Notes: generated by a model not told the origin, from the sequence alone. A DNA stretch of 6,762 nucleotides from Candidatus Thorarchaeota archaeon (GCA_004524595.1 SDOA01000171.1:1-6762), one strand, 5' to 3'. Positions 1 through 6,586 are shown, counted from the stretch's first letter. A program made the numbers and translations.

Positions 1-1042
1 ACTCATTAAGATACTTTTTCTGGTCTTTCGTTAGATCCGTAGGGATATGGATTTTTACTCTTACAAGTTGGTCACCCTGTCGACCATCTGCTGAATGAAC
101 ACCTTTCCCTTTCATTCTAAAAAGCGTTCCACTTTCAGTACCCTTACTAACTCTCATTACACTATCACCACGCATTGTTGGTACTTCTACTTCACCACCC
201 AAGACTGCAATAGGAAAAGGTATTTCATGTTCCATATACACATGTAGACCTCTTCTTACAAAGATATCATGTGGTTGTACAACAAACATTACAATGAGGT
301 CACCATGAGGACCCTTCCGTGAACCAGCATTTCCTCCACCGGATATTCTAATTCCCTGACCATCCTCTACGCCAGCAGGGATAGGAATTGTGACCTCACG
401 CCGTTCCTTTTGAAGACCTGTACCACGACAATTCTTGCATGGTTTATCCACAGTTTCACCAATACCTTGGCAGGTAGGACAGGTCTGTGCAACACTTAGA
501 AATCCCATTGAACGAGCAACTTGCCCCTGACCACGACATGTTGGACATTTCATTGGTGAACTACCAGGTTCTGCTCCAGATCCTTTACAGGTTTCGCAAT
601 GGACAGCTCTATCAAAAGCTATCTCCTTTTCTGTACCAAAAAAAGCTTCATCAAAGGTTAGATTGATTGATATACGAAGAGTCTGACCTGGCGGAGGTCC
701 TGCCCTTCCACGGCGACCAAAACCGAAATCTCCAAACCCAAAGTCTCCGCCAAATCCTCTAAATAGTGAACTAAAAATATCTTGAAAACCACCCATATCT
801 ATGCCTTGGGCATCAGCAGTCCCCCAACGATCATAGTTTGCTCTTTTTTCCGGGTCACCAAGAACACCATAAGCCACATTGATTTTCTTGAGTCTGTCTT
901 CAGATGATTTGTCATTAGGATTTTTATCAGGGTGATATTTCTTGGCTAGAGTCCGATATGCCTTTCTAATTTCTTCTTGAGTGGCGTTTCGTCCAACACC
1001 CAGTACATCATAATAGTCATCCTCTGCCAAGATAATCACCAT
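1..1042 (-). CDS. dnaJ: Chaperone protein DnaJ (Hsp40), C-terminus cut by window edge
   Basis: Type I J-domain co-chaperone that stimulates DnaK ATPase and hands it unfolded substrates in the cytoplasm. My translation gives 347 codons before the left edge. In order it has a J domain (about residues 9-75) with the HPD motif at 37-39 inside KKYHPDKNP, and a short Gly/Phe linker (about 84-110). The zinc region carries all four CxxCxGxG repeats (Cys149/152, 166/169, 188/191, 202/205). The C-terminal substrate-binding beta domains follow (about 210 on), including GPHGDL and RQGDQLVRV. Family length is about 370-380, so roughly 25-35 residues are missing. Start: ATG at 1042 is the longest choice, but the in-frame TTG at 1030 gives the familiar [12 protein letters not shown]-terminus and has GGTGA at 1040-1036 five bases upstream, so the true start may be 1030. 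It is the last visible gene of the grpE-dnaK-dnaJ operon. Confidence 0.97.
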   Translation of the reverse strand, partial: MVIILAEDDYYDVLGVGRNATQEEIRKAYRTLAKKYHPDKNPNDKSSEDRLKKINVAYGVLGDPEKRANYDRWGTADAQGIDMGGFQDIFSSLFRGFGGDFGFGDFGFGRRGRAGPPPGQTLRISINLTFDEAFFGTEKEIAFDRAVHCETCKGSGAEPGSSPMKCPTCRGQGQVARSMGFLSVAQTCPTCQGIGETVDKPCKNCRGTGLQKERREVTIPIPAGVEDGQGIRISGGGNAGSRKGPHGDLIVMFVVQPHDIFVRRGLHVYMEHEIPFPIAVLGGEVEVPTMRGDSVMRVSKGTESGTLFRMKGKGVHSADGRQGDQLVRVKIHIPTDLTKDQKKYLNE

Positions 1043-1053
1043 CTCTGCTGATT

Positions 1054-2949
1054 CTATTCAAGATCCTCGAAATCTACGTCTACGACATCCTCATCAGAGA
1101 TGTCATCGGACTCGGATTTCCCCGTAGCTGCTTTACCAGCCATTTTTGAAGGATCAAATCCTGCCATCTGAGACGGGTCAAATCCAGTGGCATCACTAGG
1201 ACCTGCAGACCCATAGGCTTTCTCTGAAATTTTGTATATTATTTGTTGGATCTCATCAGTACCAGATTTCATCTTTTCATAGTTATCAGACTCGATTGCT
1301 CTTCGAAGCTCATCGGATTTTGCAACAAGTTCCTTCTTTAGATCATCAGGAACTTTATCACCAAGGTCCTTTACCAATTTCTCGCCCTGGTAGATCATCT
1401 GATCAGCATTATTCTTTGTTTCAACTTTCGCCAATCTTTTGGTGTCTTCTTCTGCATACTTCTCAGCATCACGTACCATTCTTTTGACATCATCATCATT
1501 AAGATTAGTAGTCGCAGTTATGGTAATTGACTGTTCATTTCCTGTTGCCAAATCCTTTGCCTTAACATTCACTATCCCATTAGCATCAATATCAAAAGAA
1601 ACCTCTATCTGAGGAGTCTGACGAGGTGCTGGAGGGATTCCAATTAGCTGAAATTTACCGAGTGTCATATTATCAGCTGCAAGCTTTCGCTCACCTTGCA
1701 CAACATGAATATCAACGGCAGTTTGTCCGTCTGCTGCAGTCGTGAAGATTTTACTCTGATGAGTCGGAATCGTTGTGTTTCTTTCAATTAGAGGTGTAGC
1801 TATTCCACCCAAAGTCTCAATGCTAAGGGTCAATGGTGTAACATCTAAAAGTAGAATGTCTTTGACATCTCCACCGAGAACACCTGCTTGAGCTGCAGCT
1901 CCTAGAGCCACACACTCATCAGGATTAATGCTTTTATCGCCCTCTTTTCCAAAAAGGTCACGAATGACCTTTTGAATCATTGGCATTCTTGTTGCACCTC
2001 CAACAAGGAGTATCTTGTTAATCTGCTCAGGTTCTAATTTTGAATCCTGCAGTGCTTGACGGATTGGACCCATTGTCGCATCTACAAGGTCATCAGTCAT
2101 CTTCTCAAAGTTTGAACGAGTTAAATCAAAATTAAGGTGCTTTGGCCCACTAGCATCAGCTGTGATATATGGAAGGTTAATGTTTGTCTCCATCACAGTT
2201 GAAAGTTCAATCTTTGCTTGTTCAGCAGCATCACGAACTCTTTGCATTGCTGAAAGGTCTTTTGTGAGATCGACACCGGTCTGATTTTTGAATTCTGCAA
2301 CCATCCAGTCAATGATTCGTTTGTCCCAATCATCACCTCCAAGCTGGGTATTTCCACTTGTGGATAAAACTTGATAAACTGTTTCACTTTCTACCAATCC
2401 GATATCTAGAATGGATACATCAAAGGTGCCACCACCCAAGTCATAGACTAGGACCTTGACTTCTTTGCTTTTATCTAGGCCATAAGCAAGAGCAGAAGCG
2501 GTAGGTTCATTGACAATACGTTCAACTTCAAAGCCAGCTATTTTTCCTGCATCACGAGTAGCCTGTCGCTGACTGTCGTTGAAATATGCAGGCACTGTGA
2601 TGACAGCACGACTTATTGGTTCACCTAAGTAAGCTTCAGCATCACGCTTCATCTTCGTCAAGATCATTGCTGAAATCTCTTGGGGTGTATACTCTTTATC
2701 ACCAATCTTTACCTTGTAATCTTGACCCATTTTTCGTTTAATCGAACGCACTGTTCTTTCAGGCATGGAAACAGCTTGACGTTTGGCTAACTCACCAACA
2801 ACAATTTCTCCTTTATGAGTGATCCCAACAACTGAAGGGGTTAGTCGTTTCCCTTCTGCATTAGGAATTATTGTTGGTTTCCCGCCTTCCATATATGCAA
2901 TACCACTGTTCGTAGTACCCAAGTCAATACCTACTATTTTATCAGCCAT
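1054..2949 (-). CDS. dnaK: Molecular chaperone DnaK (Hsp70)
   Basis: ATP-dependent Hsp70 that binds exposed hydrophobic peptides, working with GrpE and DnaJ in the cytoplasm. The 631 residues are full length for the family. The nucleotide-binding domain (about 1-360) shows phosphate-1 motif GIDLGTTNS (7-15), Lys71 (equivalent to E. coli Lys70), [11 protein letters not shown] (147-157), phosphate-2 [12 protein letters not shown] (169-180), Thr201 (equivalent to Thr199) and adenosine motif [10 protein letters not shown] (314-323). The conserved linker [13 protein letters not shown] (361-373) leads into the beta substrate-binding domain (about 374-480) and helical lid (about 483-580). A short segment, [20 protein letters not shown] (74-93), replaces the proteobacterial version that carries about 23 extra residues. 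The tail holds a tandem octapeptide (589-604) and ends in an acidic stretch [16 protein letters not shown] 2949 has GGTGA at 2960-2956, six bases upstream and inside the end of grpE, suggesting translational coupling. Confidence 0.99.
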   Translation of the reverse strand: MADKIVGIDLGTTNSGIAYMEGGKPTIIPNAEGKRLTPSVVGITHKGEIVVGELAKRQAVSMPERTVRSIKRKMGQDYKVKIGDKEYTPQEISAMILTKMKRDAEAYLGEPISRAVITVPAYFNDSQRQATRDAGKIAGFEVERIVNEPTASALAYGLDKSKEVKVLVYDLGGGTFDVSILDIGLVESETVYQVLSTSGNTQLGGDDWDKRIIDWMVAEFKNQTGVDLTKDLSAMQRVRDAAEQAKIELSTVMETNINLPYITADASGPKHLNFDLTRSNFEKMTDDLVDATMGPIRQALQDSKLEPEQINKILLVGGATRMPMIQKVIRDLFGKEGDKSINPDECVALGAAAQAGVLGGDVKDILLLDVTPLTLSIETLGGIATPLIERNTTIPTHQSKIFTTAADGQTAVDIHVVQGERKLAADNMTLGKFQLIGIPPAPRQTPQIEVSFDIDANGIVNVKAKDLATGNEQSITITATTNLNDDDVKRMVRDAEKYAEEDTKRLAKVETKNNADQMIYQGEKLVKDLGDKVPDDLKKELVAKSDELRRAIESDNYEKMKSGTDEIQQIIYKISEKAYGSAGPSDATGFDPSQMAGFDPSKMAGKAATGKSESDDISDEDVVDVDFEDLE

Positions 2950-2951
2950 TT

Positions 2952-3572
2952 TTATTCACCACTTTCCTCAGAATTAATATTATTTGCTTTATCCTTGTTT
3001 TCTTCAGCAGAATCAGATTCATGTTGGTTTACACACACAACAGCAGGACGCAAGACCTTCTCTTTAAACATGTATCCTCTTTGATATTCCTGTAGAATGA
3101 TCCCTTCAGGTTTTGCCTTGTCACATACTCTATTCAATGCATTTTGATAGTATGGATCAAATTGCTTACCAATGGACTCAATTGGATGAACACCTTCATT
3201 TGAAAGGATTTTTTCCATTTGTCGTTGAATAGCATCGATTCCTGCTTTTGCTCCTTCAGGGTTTGCTGCAAAATCCATTTCAAGTGCACGTGACAGATTG
3301 TCATATACTTCAAGCATCTTCAGAATTATTTCCTCACTCGCAAATCTAGTGACTTCTTCAAAACGATTTTCCATCCTCTTCCGAAAATTATCGAACTCTG
3401 CTTGGAGTCTCTGGAGCTGATCAACAAGCTCCTTAGACTTTTCACACTCTGTTTTAAGTTGTGTCTGAAGGGGATCTTCAGGAGTGATATCAATGACTTC
3501 ATCGATATCAGTCAAATCTTCATCGTCTAAATCAACTTCGATTTCCTGATTCTTGTTGTCGTCTTCGCGCAT
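2952..3572 (-). CDS. grpE: Nucleotide exchange factor GrpE
   Basis: Homodimeric cofactor that opens the DnaK nucleotide cleft to release ADP. The 206 residues comprise an acidic, probably disordered N-terminus (about 1-35, rich in Asp/Glu), a long helical coiled-coil region (about 36-125, including [14 protein letters not shown]) and the C-terminal beta domain. That domain has the family signature [16 protein letters not shown] (166-181). A hydrophilic Ser/Glu/Asn tail of about 24 residues follows the domain. The usual FDPxxHxA motif is FDPYYQNAL here, with Gln143 in place of His. It is the first gene of the chaperone operon; its TAA stop lies 2 bases before the dnaK ATG. ATG 3572 is the only sensible start: no other ATG, GTG or TTG lies between it and the in-frame stop at 3602-3600. 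A weak GTGAG lies about 6 bases upstream. Confidence 0.98.
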   Translation of the reverse strand: MREDDNKNQEIEVDLDDEDLTDIDEVIDITPEDPLQTQLKTECEKSKELVDQLQRLQAEFDNFRKRMENRFEEVTRFASEEIILKMLEVYDNLSRALEMDFAANPEGAKAGIDAIQRQMEKILSNEGVHPIESIGKQFDPYYQNALNRVCDKAKPEGIILQEYQRGYMFKEKVLRPAVVCVNQHESDSAEENKDKANNINSEESGE

Positions 3573-3579
3573 GAAATGC

Positions 3580-3682
3580 TCACTCTGCCTATCTAGATTT
3601 CACTTTGACTAGCAACTGTGTACAGAAAGGAAGCCGACACAAATGCCGGTCGGGGGTCTGAAGAATATACAGCTCCCCTTTG
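3580..3682 (-). other. Probable long 5' leader of the grpE-dnaK-dnaJ mRNA, with a hairpin
   Basis: If the TATA box at 3713-3707 is used, transcription should begin near 3683, leaving about 110 untranslated bases, which is long for an archaeon. The leader contains CCGAC (3634-3638) and GTCGG (3649-3653), able to form a 5-bp stem with a 10-base loop. GGGG (3653-3656) and CCCC (3674-3677) could also pair. A TATA-like GTATATTC at 3670-3663 could start a shorter transcript. I see no known riboswitch or conserved thermometer motif. The leader boundary is inferred from the TATA position only. Confidence 0.35.
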
Positions 3683-3685
3683 GTG

Positions 3686-3697
3686 ACTCGAACGAGT
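3686..3697. promoter_or_regulatory. Inverted repeat between TATA box and predicted start site, possible operator
   Basis: ACTCG-AA-CGAGT forms 5-base arms around 2 bases and sits just downstream of the chaperone TATA box, about where an archaeal heat-shock repressor would block polymerase. It is followed on the plus strand by nine T residues (3697-3705). The arms are short, and no match to a known operator is claimed. Confidence 0.3.
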
Positions 3698-3706
3698 TTT
3701 TTTTTC

Positions 3707-3725
3707 ATATAAAGAAAAACTTTTC
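3707..3725 (-). promoter_or_regulatory. Archaeal BRE/TATA promoter of the chaperone operon
   Basis: On the minus strand the sequence reads CGAAAAG then TTTTTC then TTTATATG, a good purine-rich BRE followed by a TATA box (3713-3707). Transcription would start about 25 bases downstream, near 3683. It faces away from the sir2 promoter. The inverted repeat GAAAA-AC-TTTTC (3714-3725) overlaps the BRE. The call is by pattern only. Confidence 0.6.
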
Positions 3726-3735
3726 GACTGAGGAA

Positions 3736-3744
3736 TTTAATATA
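3736..3744 (+). promoter_or_regulatory. Candidate TATA box of the sir2 gene
   Basis: TTTAATATA, preceded by purine-rich GAGGAA, lies about 60 bases before the sir2 ATG. Transcription would start near 3766-3770, giving a leader of about 35 bases. It lies about 23 bases from the oppositely oriented chaperone TATA box, so the two promoters could share a regulator. Confidence 0.5.
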
Positions 3745-3802
3745 TCATTTAAGACAAATATAGAAAACATCTTCTATATGTTATTGGGATGAAAGATACA
3801 AC

Positions 3803-4549
3803 ATGACAACAAATGTCGATATCGGAAACGCGAGAGATCTTATCAAAAAAGCCACTAAAATCATTGCTCTCACTGGAGCAGGAATTAGTGTAGACTCTGG
3901 CATTCCTGATTTCAGGTCTGAAGGGGGTCTTTGGAAGAGATATGACCCTCATGAATTCGCCACCTTTGAGAGTTTTATGCAAAATCCAACAAAATTTTGG
4001 ACAATGGGCAGAGAACTTGCTGAAACTATACTCAAAGCAAAGCCAAATGAAGCCCACAAAGCTCTAGCTGATTTGGAACTTCGAAAGAAGCTACTAGGAG
4101 TAATAACCCAGAACATAGATAATTTACATCAGGCGGCTGGGAATAAAGAAGTAATCGAACTTCACGGAAATTACCTGCGAGCATACTGCATTGATTGCAA
4201 AACAGATTATGTAGGAAAGGAAGTTCATCAAAGAGTTGCAGAGGGTGAAATCCCGCCAAAATGTGAGAGATGCGGAGGAGTACTCAAGTCGGAAGCCATT
4301 TTATTTGGAGAACCATTACCCGAGGAGCCCATGCATAAGGCCGTTACCCTCTGTCGAAAGACTGATCTTATGTTAGTTATAGGTACGAGTCTAAGTGTCT
4401 ATCCAGCGGCATTTCTTCCTCAGCTCGCGAAAAACTCAGGAGCTAAAGTGGTCCTCATCAACCTAGAAGGAACAAACAAAGACAATGTCGCAGATCTCGT
4501 GCTAAAAGGAAGAGCGTCGGAGATACTACCTATGATTGTGACGGATTAG
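3803..4549 (+). CDS. NAD-dependent protein deacylase, Sir2 (sirtuin) family
   Basis: Cytoplasmic enzyme expected to remove acetyl or related acyl groups from protein lysines using NAD+, giving nicotinamide and O-acyl-ADP-ribose. The 248 residues match a minimal prokaryotic sirtuin. Visible motifs are the NAD-binding GAGISVDSGIPDFR (25-38), TQNIDNLHQAAG (102-113), catalytic His121 in ELHGN, a zinc site Cys129/Cys132/Cys154/Cys157, FGEPLP (168-173), GTSLSVYPAA (194-203) and IN (219-220). The order and wording closely resemble Archaeoglobus Sir2Af2 and Thermotoga Sir2. It lacks the GGYWRKW-type wording and Tyr/Arg pair of class III (SIRT5/CobB-like) desuccinylases, so deacetylation is more likely. 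ATG 3803 is the first in-frame start after the TAG at 3761; no clear Shine-Dalgarno precedes it. It is divergent from the chaperone operon and overlaps the next gene's 3' end by 4 bases. Confidence 0.96.
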   Translation: MTTNVDIGNARDLIKKATKIIALTGAGISVDSGIPDFRSEGGLWKRYDPHEFATFESFMQNPTKFWTMGRELAETILKAKPNEAHKALADLELRKKLLGVITQNIDNLHQAAGNKEVIELHGNYLRAYCIDCKTDYVGKEVHQRVAEGEIPPKCERCGGVLKSEAILFGEPLPEEPMHKAVTLCRKTDLMLVIGTSLSVYPAAFLPQLAKNSGAKVVLINLEGTNKDNVADLVLKGRASEILPMIVTD

Positions 4550-4881
4550 AAAGCAGGAAATCCAAACCATGAATAAACCGCTAGCCCACCAGGGACGATT
4601 ATTACAGCCAGAAAAATTGTCAACACTCCAAGAATGTAATAATTATTGTCCATCATCCATAGACCAAGATATGAAAATGCATAAGAAACTACACACGCAG
4701 AAAAGCCCAAAATAATGACTGGGAGTAATGGTATGGCTACAAGAAGAAAACCACCAGCTTGAGTCCAAAGGAGACCTATGTCTAGACTAAGAAGTACAAA
4801 AAAACCGCGGACAGAGAGATATACGATGATTGAAACAAGTATTCCAATTTGAGAGAATGAAATGCGGGCAGGTAGACTCAT
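4546..4881 (-). CDS. Small multi-spanning membrane protein, function unknown
   Basis: The 111-residue protein is strongly hydrophobic. Likely membrane helices lie at about 11-33, 42-62 (perhaps with a further span at 63-76) and 82-104, giving three or four. Charged residues are few: Arg6 and Arg25 near the N-terminus, Asp34 and Asp78 in loops. I recognise no family motif or catalytic residue. The gene is read toward sir2 and their stop codons overlap (TTAG at 4546-4549). No Shine-Dalgarno precedes ATG 4881; a TATA box at 4917-4911 suggests a very short leader. Hydrophobic pattern, promoter and tight fit between neighbours support a real gene, but the function is not inferable. Confidence 0.75.
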   Translation of the reverse strand: MSLPARISFSQIGILVSIIVYLSVRGFFVLLSLDIGLLWTQAGGFLLVAIPLLPVIILGFSACVVSYAFSYLGLWMMDNNYYILGVLTIFLAVIIVPGGLAVYSWFGFPAF

Positions 4882-4892
4882 CGTTGTTCAGG

Positions 4893-4905
4893 TAATGGTC
4901 CATTA
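4893..4905. repeat. 13-bp palindrome TAATGG-T-CCATTA
   Basis: Perfect 6-base arms around one central base, lying between the minus-strand TATA box and the predicted start of the membrane protein transcript. A smaller inverted repeat, TCTAT-CC-ATAGA (4925-4936), lies at nearly the same distance on the other side of the TATATA core. This is a candidate operator, by position only. Confidence 0.35.
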
Positions 4906-4910
4906 TTCAT

Positions 4911-4917
4911 CTATATA
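4911..4917 (-). promoter_or_regulatory. TATA box for the membrane protein gene, possibly bidirectional
   Basis: TATATAG on the minus strand lies about 30 bases before ATG 4881, so transcription would start near 4888 with almost no leader. The TATATA core (4912-4917) reads the same on both strands. It could also serve the CitG-like gene on the plus strand with a leader of about 35 bases. An alternative for that gene is TTAAAC near 4946, which would give a leaderless transcript. Confidence 0.5.
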
Positions 4918-4974
4918 CACTTTTTCTATCCATAGACCATACCCCTTAAACGGTATTTCGACATAACAGGATTG

Positions 4975-5946
4975 ATGAACGATATTATCTGGAAGCTAGT
5001 TGGTCTTGGGCAGCTTGCCTTACTTCTTGAGGCAAGTTCACCAAAACCGGGTAATGTTAACAGAGGTGCATGTTTTTCAGATATGGATTATAGGAATTTT
5101 CTTACAAGCGCAGCTCTGATATCTAGGGGTCTATATCAGTGTGCATATCGAGGTTGGGAATTAGGAGCTGGTGTGAGACAACCAGAACAAGTGGGTCTCG
5201 GAGAGCTGATAGAACTCTGTGTTCGCGATTCACTGACGGGTCTAAATACCAAGAACACAATACTTGGATCAATCCTTCTCTACGTACCTCTGACAGTAGC
5301 AATCACCTCCACCTTGAAGAAGAAGGCTCTCTTTTCCATCGATGATATAGACAACGAATTATCACGAATTATTAGTTGTACCTCTGTCAACGATTCTATT
5401 TGTCTTTACAAAACCTTTGAGCTAACTCGACCGGGGGGTAGAAAAATCAAAGATGAACCTGAATGGACTGAGATTCATAATCGATATGATTTCAATAATC
5501 CCCAAGCAGTGAAAAATATAATTCAGGACGAAGTGCGTTTAATAGATCTCTTTAAAATATCAGCAGAAATTGATGAGATAAGTGGTGAATGGGCAAATAA
5601 CTTTCCACTGACACTCAGACAAGTTCTTCCTTATCTGACAGAAATCTCATCGGACTTGGATGATATTGAAGAAGCAATAGTTCGTACGTACATATGGTTG
5701 TTGTCTAAGAGACCAGATGGACTGATAGTGAAAAAGGCAGGAAGAAGGAAAGCTGAGGAGGTACATCATATTGCACTGGATATTGTAAATGGATGGAAAG
5801 AAAGTAAAAAAATCGAAGAACATATTTTGCTATTAGATAAGAAACTTCGGAAAGGAGGCAATTTATTGAATCCTGGTACAACAGCAGATTTGATTTCTGC
5901 TGCTACTTTTTGTAGACTTGTGAGCATCTACTATTCAAAATCTTAG
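4975..5946 (+). CDS. CitG-family (triphosphoribosyl-dephospho-CoA synthase-like) protein
   Basis: In bacteria CitG/MdcB joins ATP and dephospho-CoA to make the prosthetic-group precursor of citrate or malonate lyase carrier proteins. This protein has the family landmarks (numbering from the TTG at 4972): LEASSPKPGNVNR (19-31), SDMDYRNFLTSA (36-47), NTKNTILGSILLYVPL (92-107), RPDGLIVKKAG (247-257) and NPGTTADLISAATF (300-313). At about 323 residues it matches the longer archaeal branch. No citrate or malonate lyase genes are visible here, and archaeal members usually lack them, so the substrate is unknown; only family membership is firm. The ORF opens TTG-ATG at 4972-4977; I prefer the ATG at 4975, with AGGA (4968-4971) three bases upstream. 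Its stop overlaps the 61-residue gene on the other strand by 4 bases. Confidence 0.88.
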   Translation: MNDIIWKLVGLGQLALLLEASSPKPGNVNRGACFSDMDYRNFLTSAALISRGLYQCAYRGWELGAGVRQPEQVGLGELIELCVRDSLTGLNTKNTILGSILLYVPLTVAITSTLKKKALFSIDDIDNELSRIISCTSVNDSICLYKTFELTRPGGRKIKDEPEWTEIHNRYDFNNPQAVKNIIQDEVRLIDLFKISAEIDEISGEWANNFPLTLRQVLPYLTEISSDLDDIEEAIVRTYIWLLSKRPDGLIVKKAGRRKAEEVHHIALDIVNGWKESKKIEEHILLLDKKLRKGGNLLNPGTTADLISAATFCRLVSIYYSKS

Positions 5947-6128
5947 CCTATTACTCCACTGAAAAGTATAATGGCGAGTACGAAAAGGATAGCTGCAGAA
6001 GGAATTAGCATTATTTTTCCTTCATTTCGTTTTACCAAACGAATTTCATTATTTGGACCAAAATAGAACCCTAAAAGAAGAAGAGCACCAAGAACAATTA
6101 AGAAAATAGCAAGTCCTTCGTGAGCCAT
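5943..6128 (-). CDS. Small two-helix membrane protein, function unknown
   Basis: The 61 residues form a plain hairpin: helix 1 at about 6-23, a polar and positively charged loop with PNNEIRLVKRNEGK (25-38), and helix 2 at about 40-59. Two Gly/Leu-rich spans with a basic loop fit a small integral membrane protein. I see no catalytic or metal-binding residues and do not recognise the family. ATG 6128 has AGGTG at 6140-6136, seven bases upstream, which supports real translation. The stop overlaps the CitG-like stop (TTAG at 5943-5946). It lies 141 bases downstream of the winged-helix gene in the same direction, with a possible terminator and promoter between, so it is probably transcribed alone. 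Confidence 0.7.
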   Translation of the reverse strand: MAHEGLAIFLIVLGALLLLGFYFGPNNEIRLVKRNEGKIMLIPSAAILFVLAIILFSGVIG

Positions 6129-6155
6129 AATACTACACCTAAGGAGAAAAGAAGA

Positions 6156-6184
6156 TTCACAAATATTAACATAGTTATTGTGAA
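6156..6184. repeat. Inverted repeat TTCACAA-N15-TTGTGAA, possible operator
   Basis: Two perfect 7-base arms (6156-6162 and 6178-6184), 22 bases centre to centre or about two helical turns, flank the candidate TATA box of the small membrane protein gene. The spacing would suit a dimeric helix-turn-helix protein, and a winged-helix regulator is encoded next door. Function is inferred from position only. Confidence 0.35.
6160..6169 (-). promoter_or_regulatory. Weak candidate TATA box for the 61-residue membrane protein gene
   Basis: TTAATATTTG on the minus strand lies about 32 bases before ATG 6128 and would start transcription close to the AGGTG ribosome-binding site. The region is generally AT-rich, so this is weak. 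The inverted repeat TTCACAA-N15-TTGTGAA surrounds it. Confidence 0.3.
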
Positions 6185-6187
6185 ACT

Positions 6188-6214
6188 AATTAAAATAAGA
6201 TACGGAAAAACAAG
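6188..6214 (-). terminator. Possible T-rich terminator after the winged-helix gene
   Basis: On the minus strand the spacer reads CTTGTTTTTCCG and then TATCTTATTTTAATTA. Such T-rich tracts can end transcription in archaea without a hairpin. It lies 56 to 82 bases after the regulator's stop and before the next gene's candidate promoter. AT-richness makes this call soft. Confidence 0.3.
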
Positions 6215-6269
6215 TACTATCTCTTGATTTTCCTGTGTGACTTAGAATATCAACTTGAAGGACAAACGC

Positions 6270-6551
6270 TCAGACGAGAACTTGCCGGAAGACATGTTCG
6301 AATCTCAGCCTCAGTTCCCTTGCTCGTTCCATGTCAGCTGCGTAGAGTGGCTGCCTCATGTCATTAAGATTCGGGATCTTCCTACATAGTTTTTGACCCA
6401 TAAGTTTCCTTAGAGCAAAACTAACAGTTCGTGGTGCAAGATCAACCCGATTACTGATGTCCTTCGGTGTCATTGGTCCTTCTGATGTCAATCTATCCAA
6501 AACAATGATTGCACTACGTGGAAGTTCAATGGACATCTTTCTACTTACCAT
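6270..6551 (-). CDS. Small winged-helix DNA-binding protein (MarR/ArsR-like fold)
   Basis: The 93-residue protein consists of little more than one winged helix-turn-helix domain. A first helix (about 11-23, AIIVLDRLTSEG) precedes the helix-turn-helix MTPKDISNRVDLAPRTVSFALRKL (27-50), with recognition helix about 40-50. The beta wing is about 54-72 (LCRKIPNLNDMRQPLYAAD), followed by a basic/acidic C-terminal helix (73-93) that may dimerise. No Cys/His metal site or ligand domain is visible, so the signal is unknown. It resembles the short MarR-annotated regulators common in archaea and probably acts as a local or general transcription factor. ATG 6551 follows a TATA-like TTAATATG (6584-6577) by about 26 bases, so the transcript is probably leaderless. 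Met6 (6536) is an alternative start. Confidence 0.85.
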   Translation of the reverse strand: MVSRKMSIELPRSAIIVLDRLTSEGPMTPKDISNRVDLAPRTVSFALRKLMGQKLCRKIPNLNDMRQPLYAADMERARELRLRFEHVFRQVLV

Positions 6552-6576
6552 CCCTGATTATTAGGTCTATTATACC

Positions 6577-6584
6577 CATATTAA
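6577..6584 (-). promoter_or_regulatory. Candidate TATA box of the winged-helix gene
   Basis: TTAATATG on the minus strand lies 25-33 bases before ATG 6551, the spacing expected for a leaderless archaeal transcript. The left arm of the inverted repeat at 6587-6632 abuts it at the BRE position, which would allow autoregulation. Confidence 0.4.
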
Positions 6585-6586
6585 GA

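Noticed and set aside
1296..1487. 63-residue plus-strand open frame
   Set aside because: It is antisense to the dnaK lid region and rich in His/Gln/Ser in a way typical of shadow frames.
2193..2387. 64-residue minus-strand open frame within dnaK
   Set aside because: It is out of frame inside the DnaK ATPase domain, which is fully conserved in the main frame.
1..3572. Chaperone operon as a novel system
   Set aside because: grpE-dnaK-dnaJ is a well-known arrangement with all key residues present; only details of the tails and control region stand out.
3680..3700. GTTCGAGTCACC on the minus strand, resembling a tRNA T-loop and 3' end or an integration site
   Set aside because: No acceptor, D or anticodon arm can be built around it, and there is no integrase or duplicate copy in the window.
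3686..3705. Short inverted repeat followed by nine T on the plus strand, resembling an intrinsic terminator
   Set aside because: The stem is 5 bp with a 2-base loop, too tight to form, and no plus-strand gene lies upstream to terminate. An operator role is more plausible.
3749..4057. 102-residue open frame on the minus strand across the sir2 start
   Set aside because: It lies antisense to conserved Sir2 motifs, has no recognisable domain, and its stop falls in the sir2 promoter region. It is a shadow of sir2.
4032..4259. 75-residue minus-strand open frame
   Set aside because: It is entirely antisense to the NAD-binding and zinc region of Sir2, with no ribosome-binding site or domain.
5139..5345. 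68-residue plus-strand open frame within the CitG-like gene
   Set aside because: It is out of frame inside a conserved gene, with an Arg/Ser-rich composition and no supporting signals.
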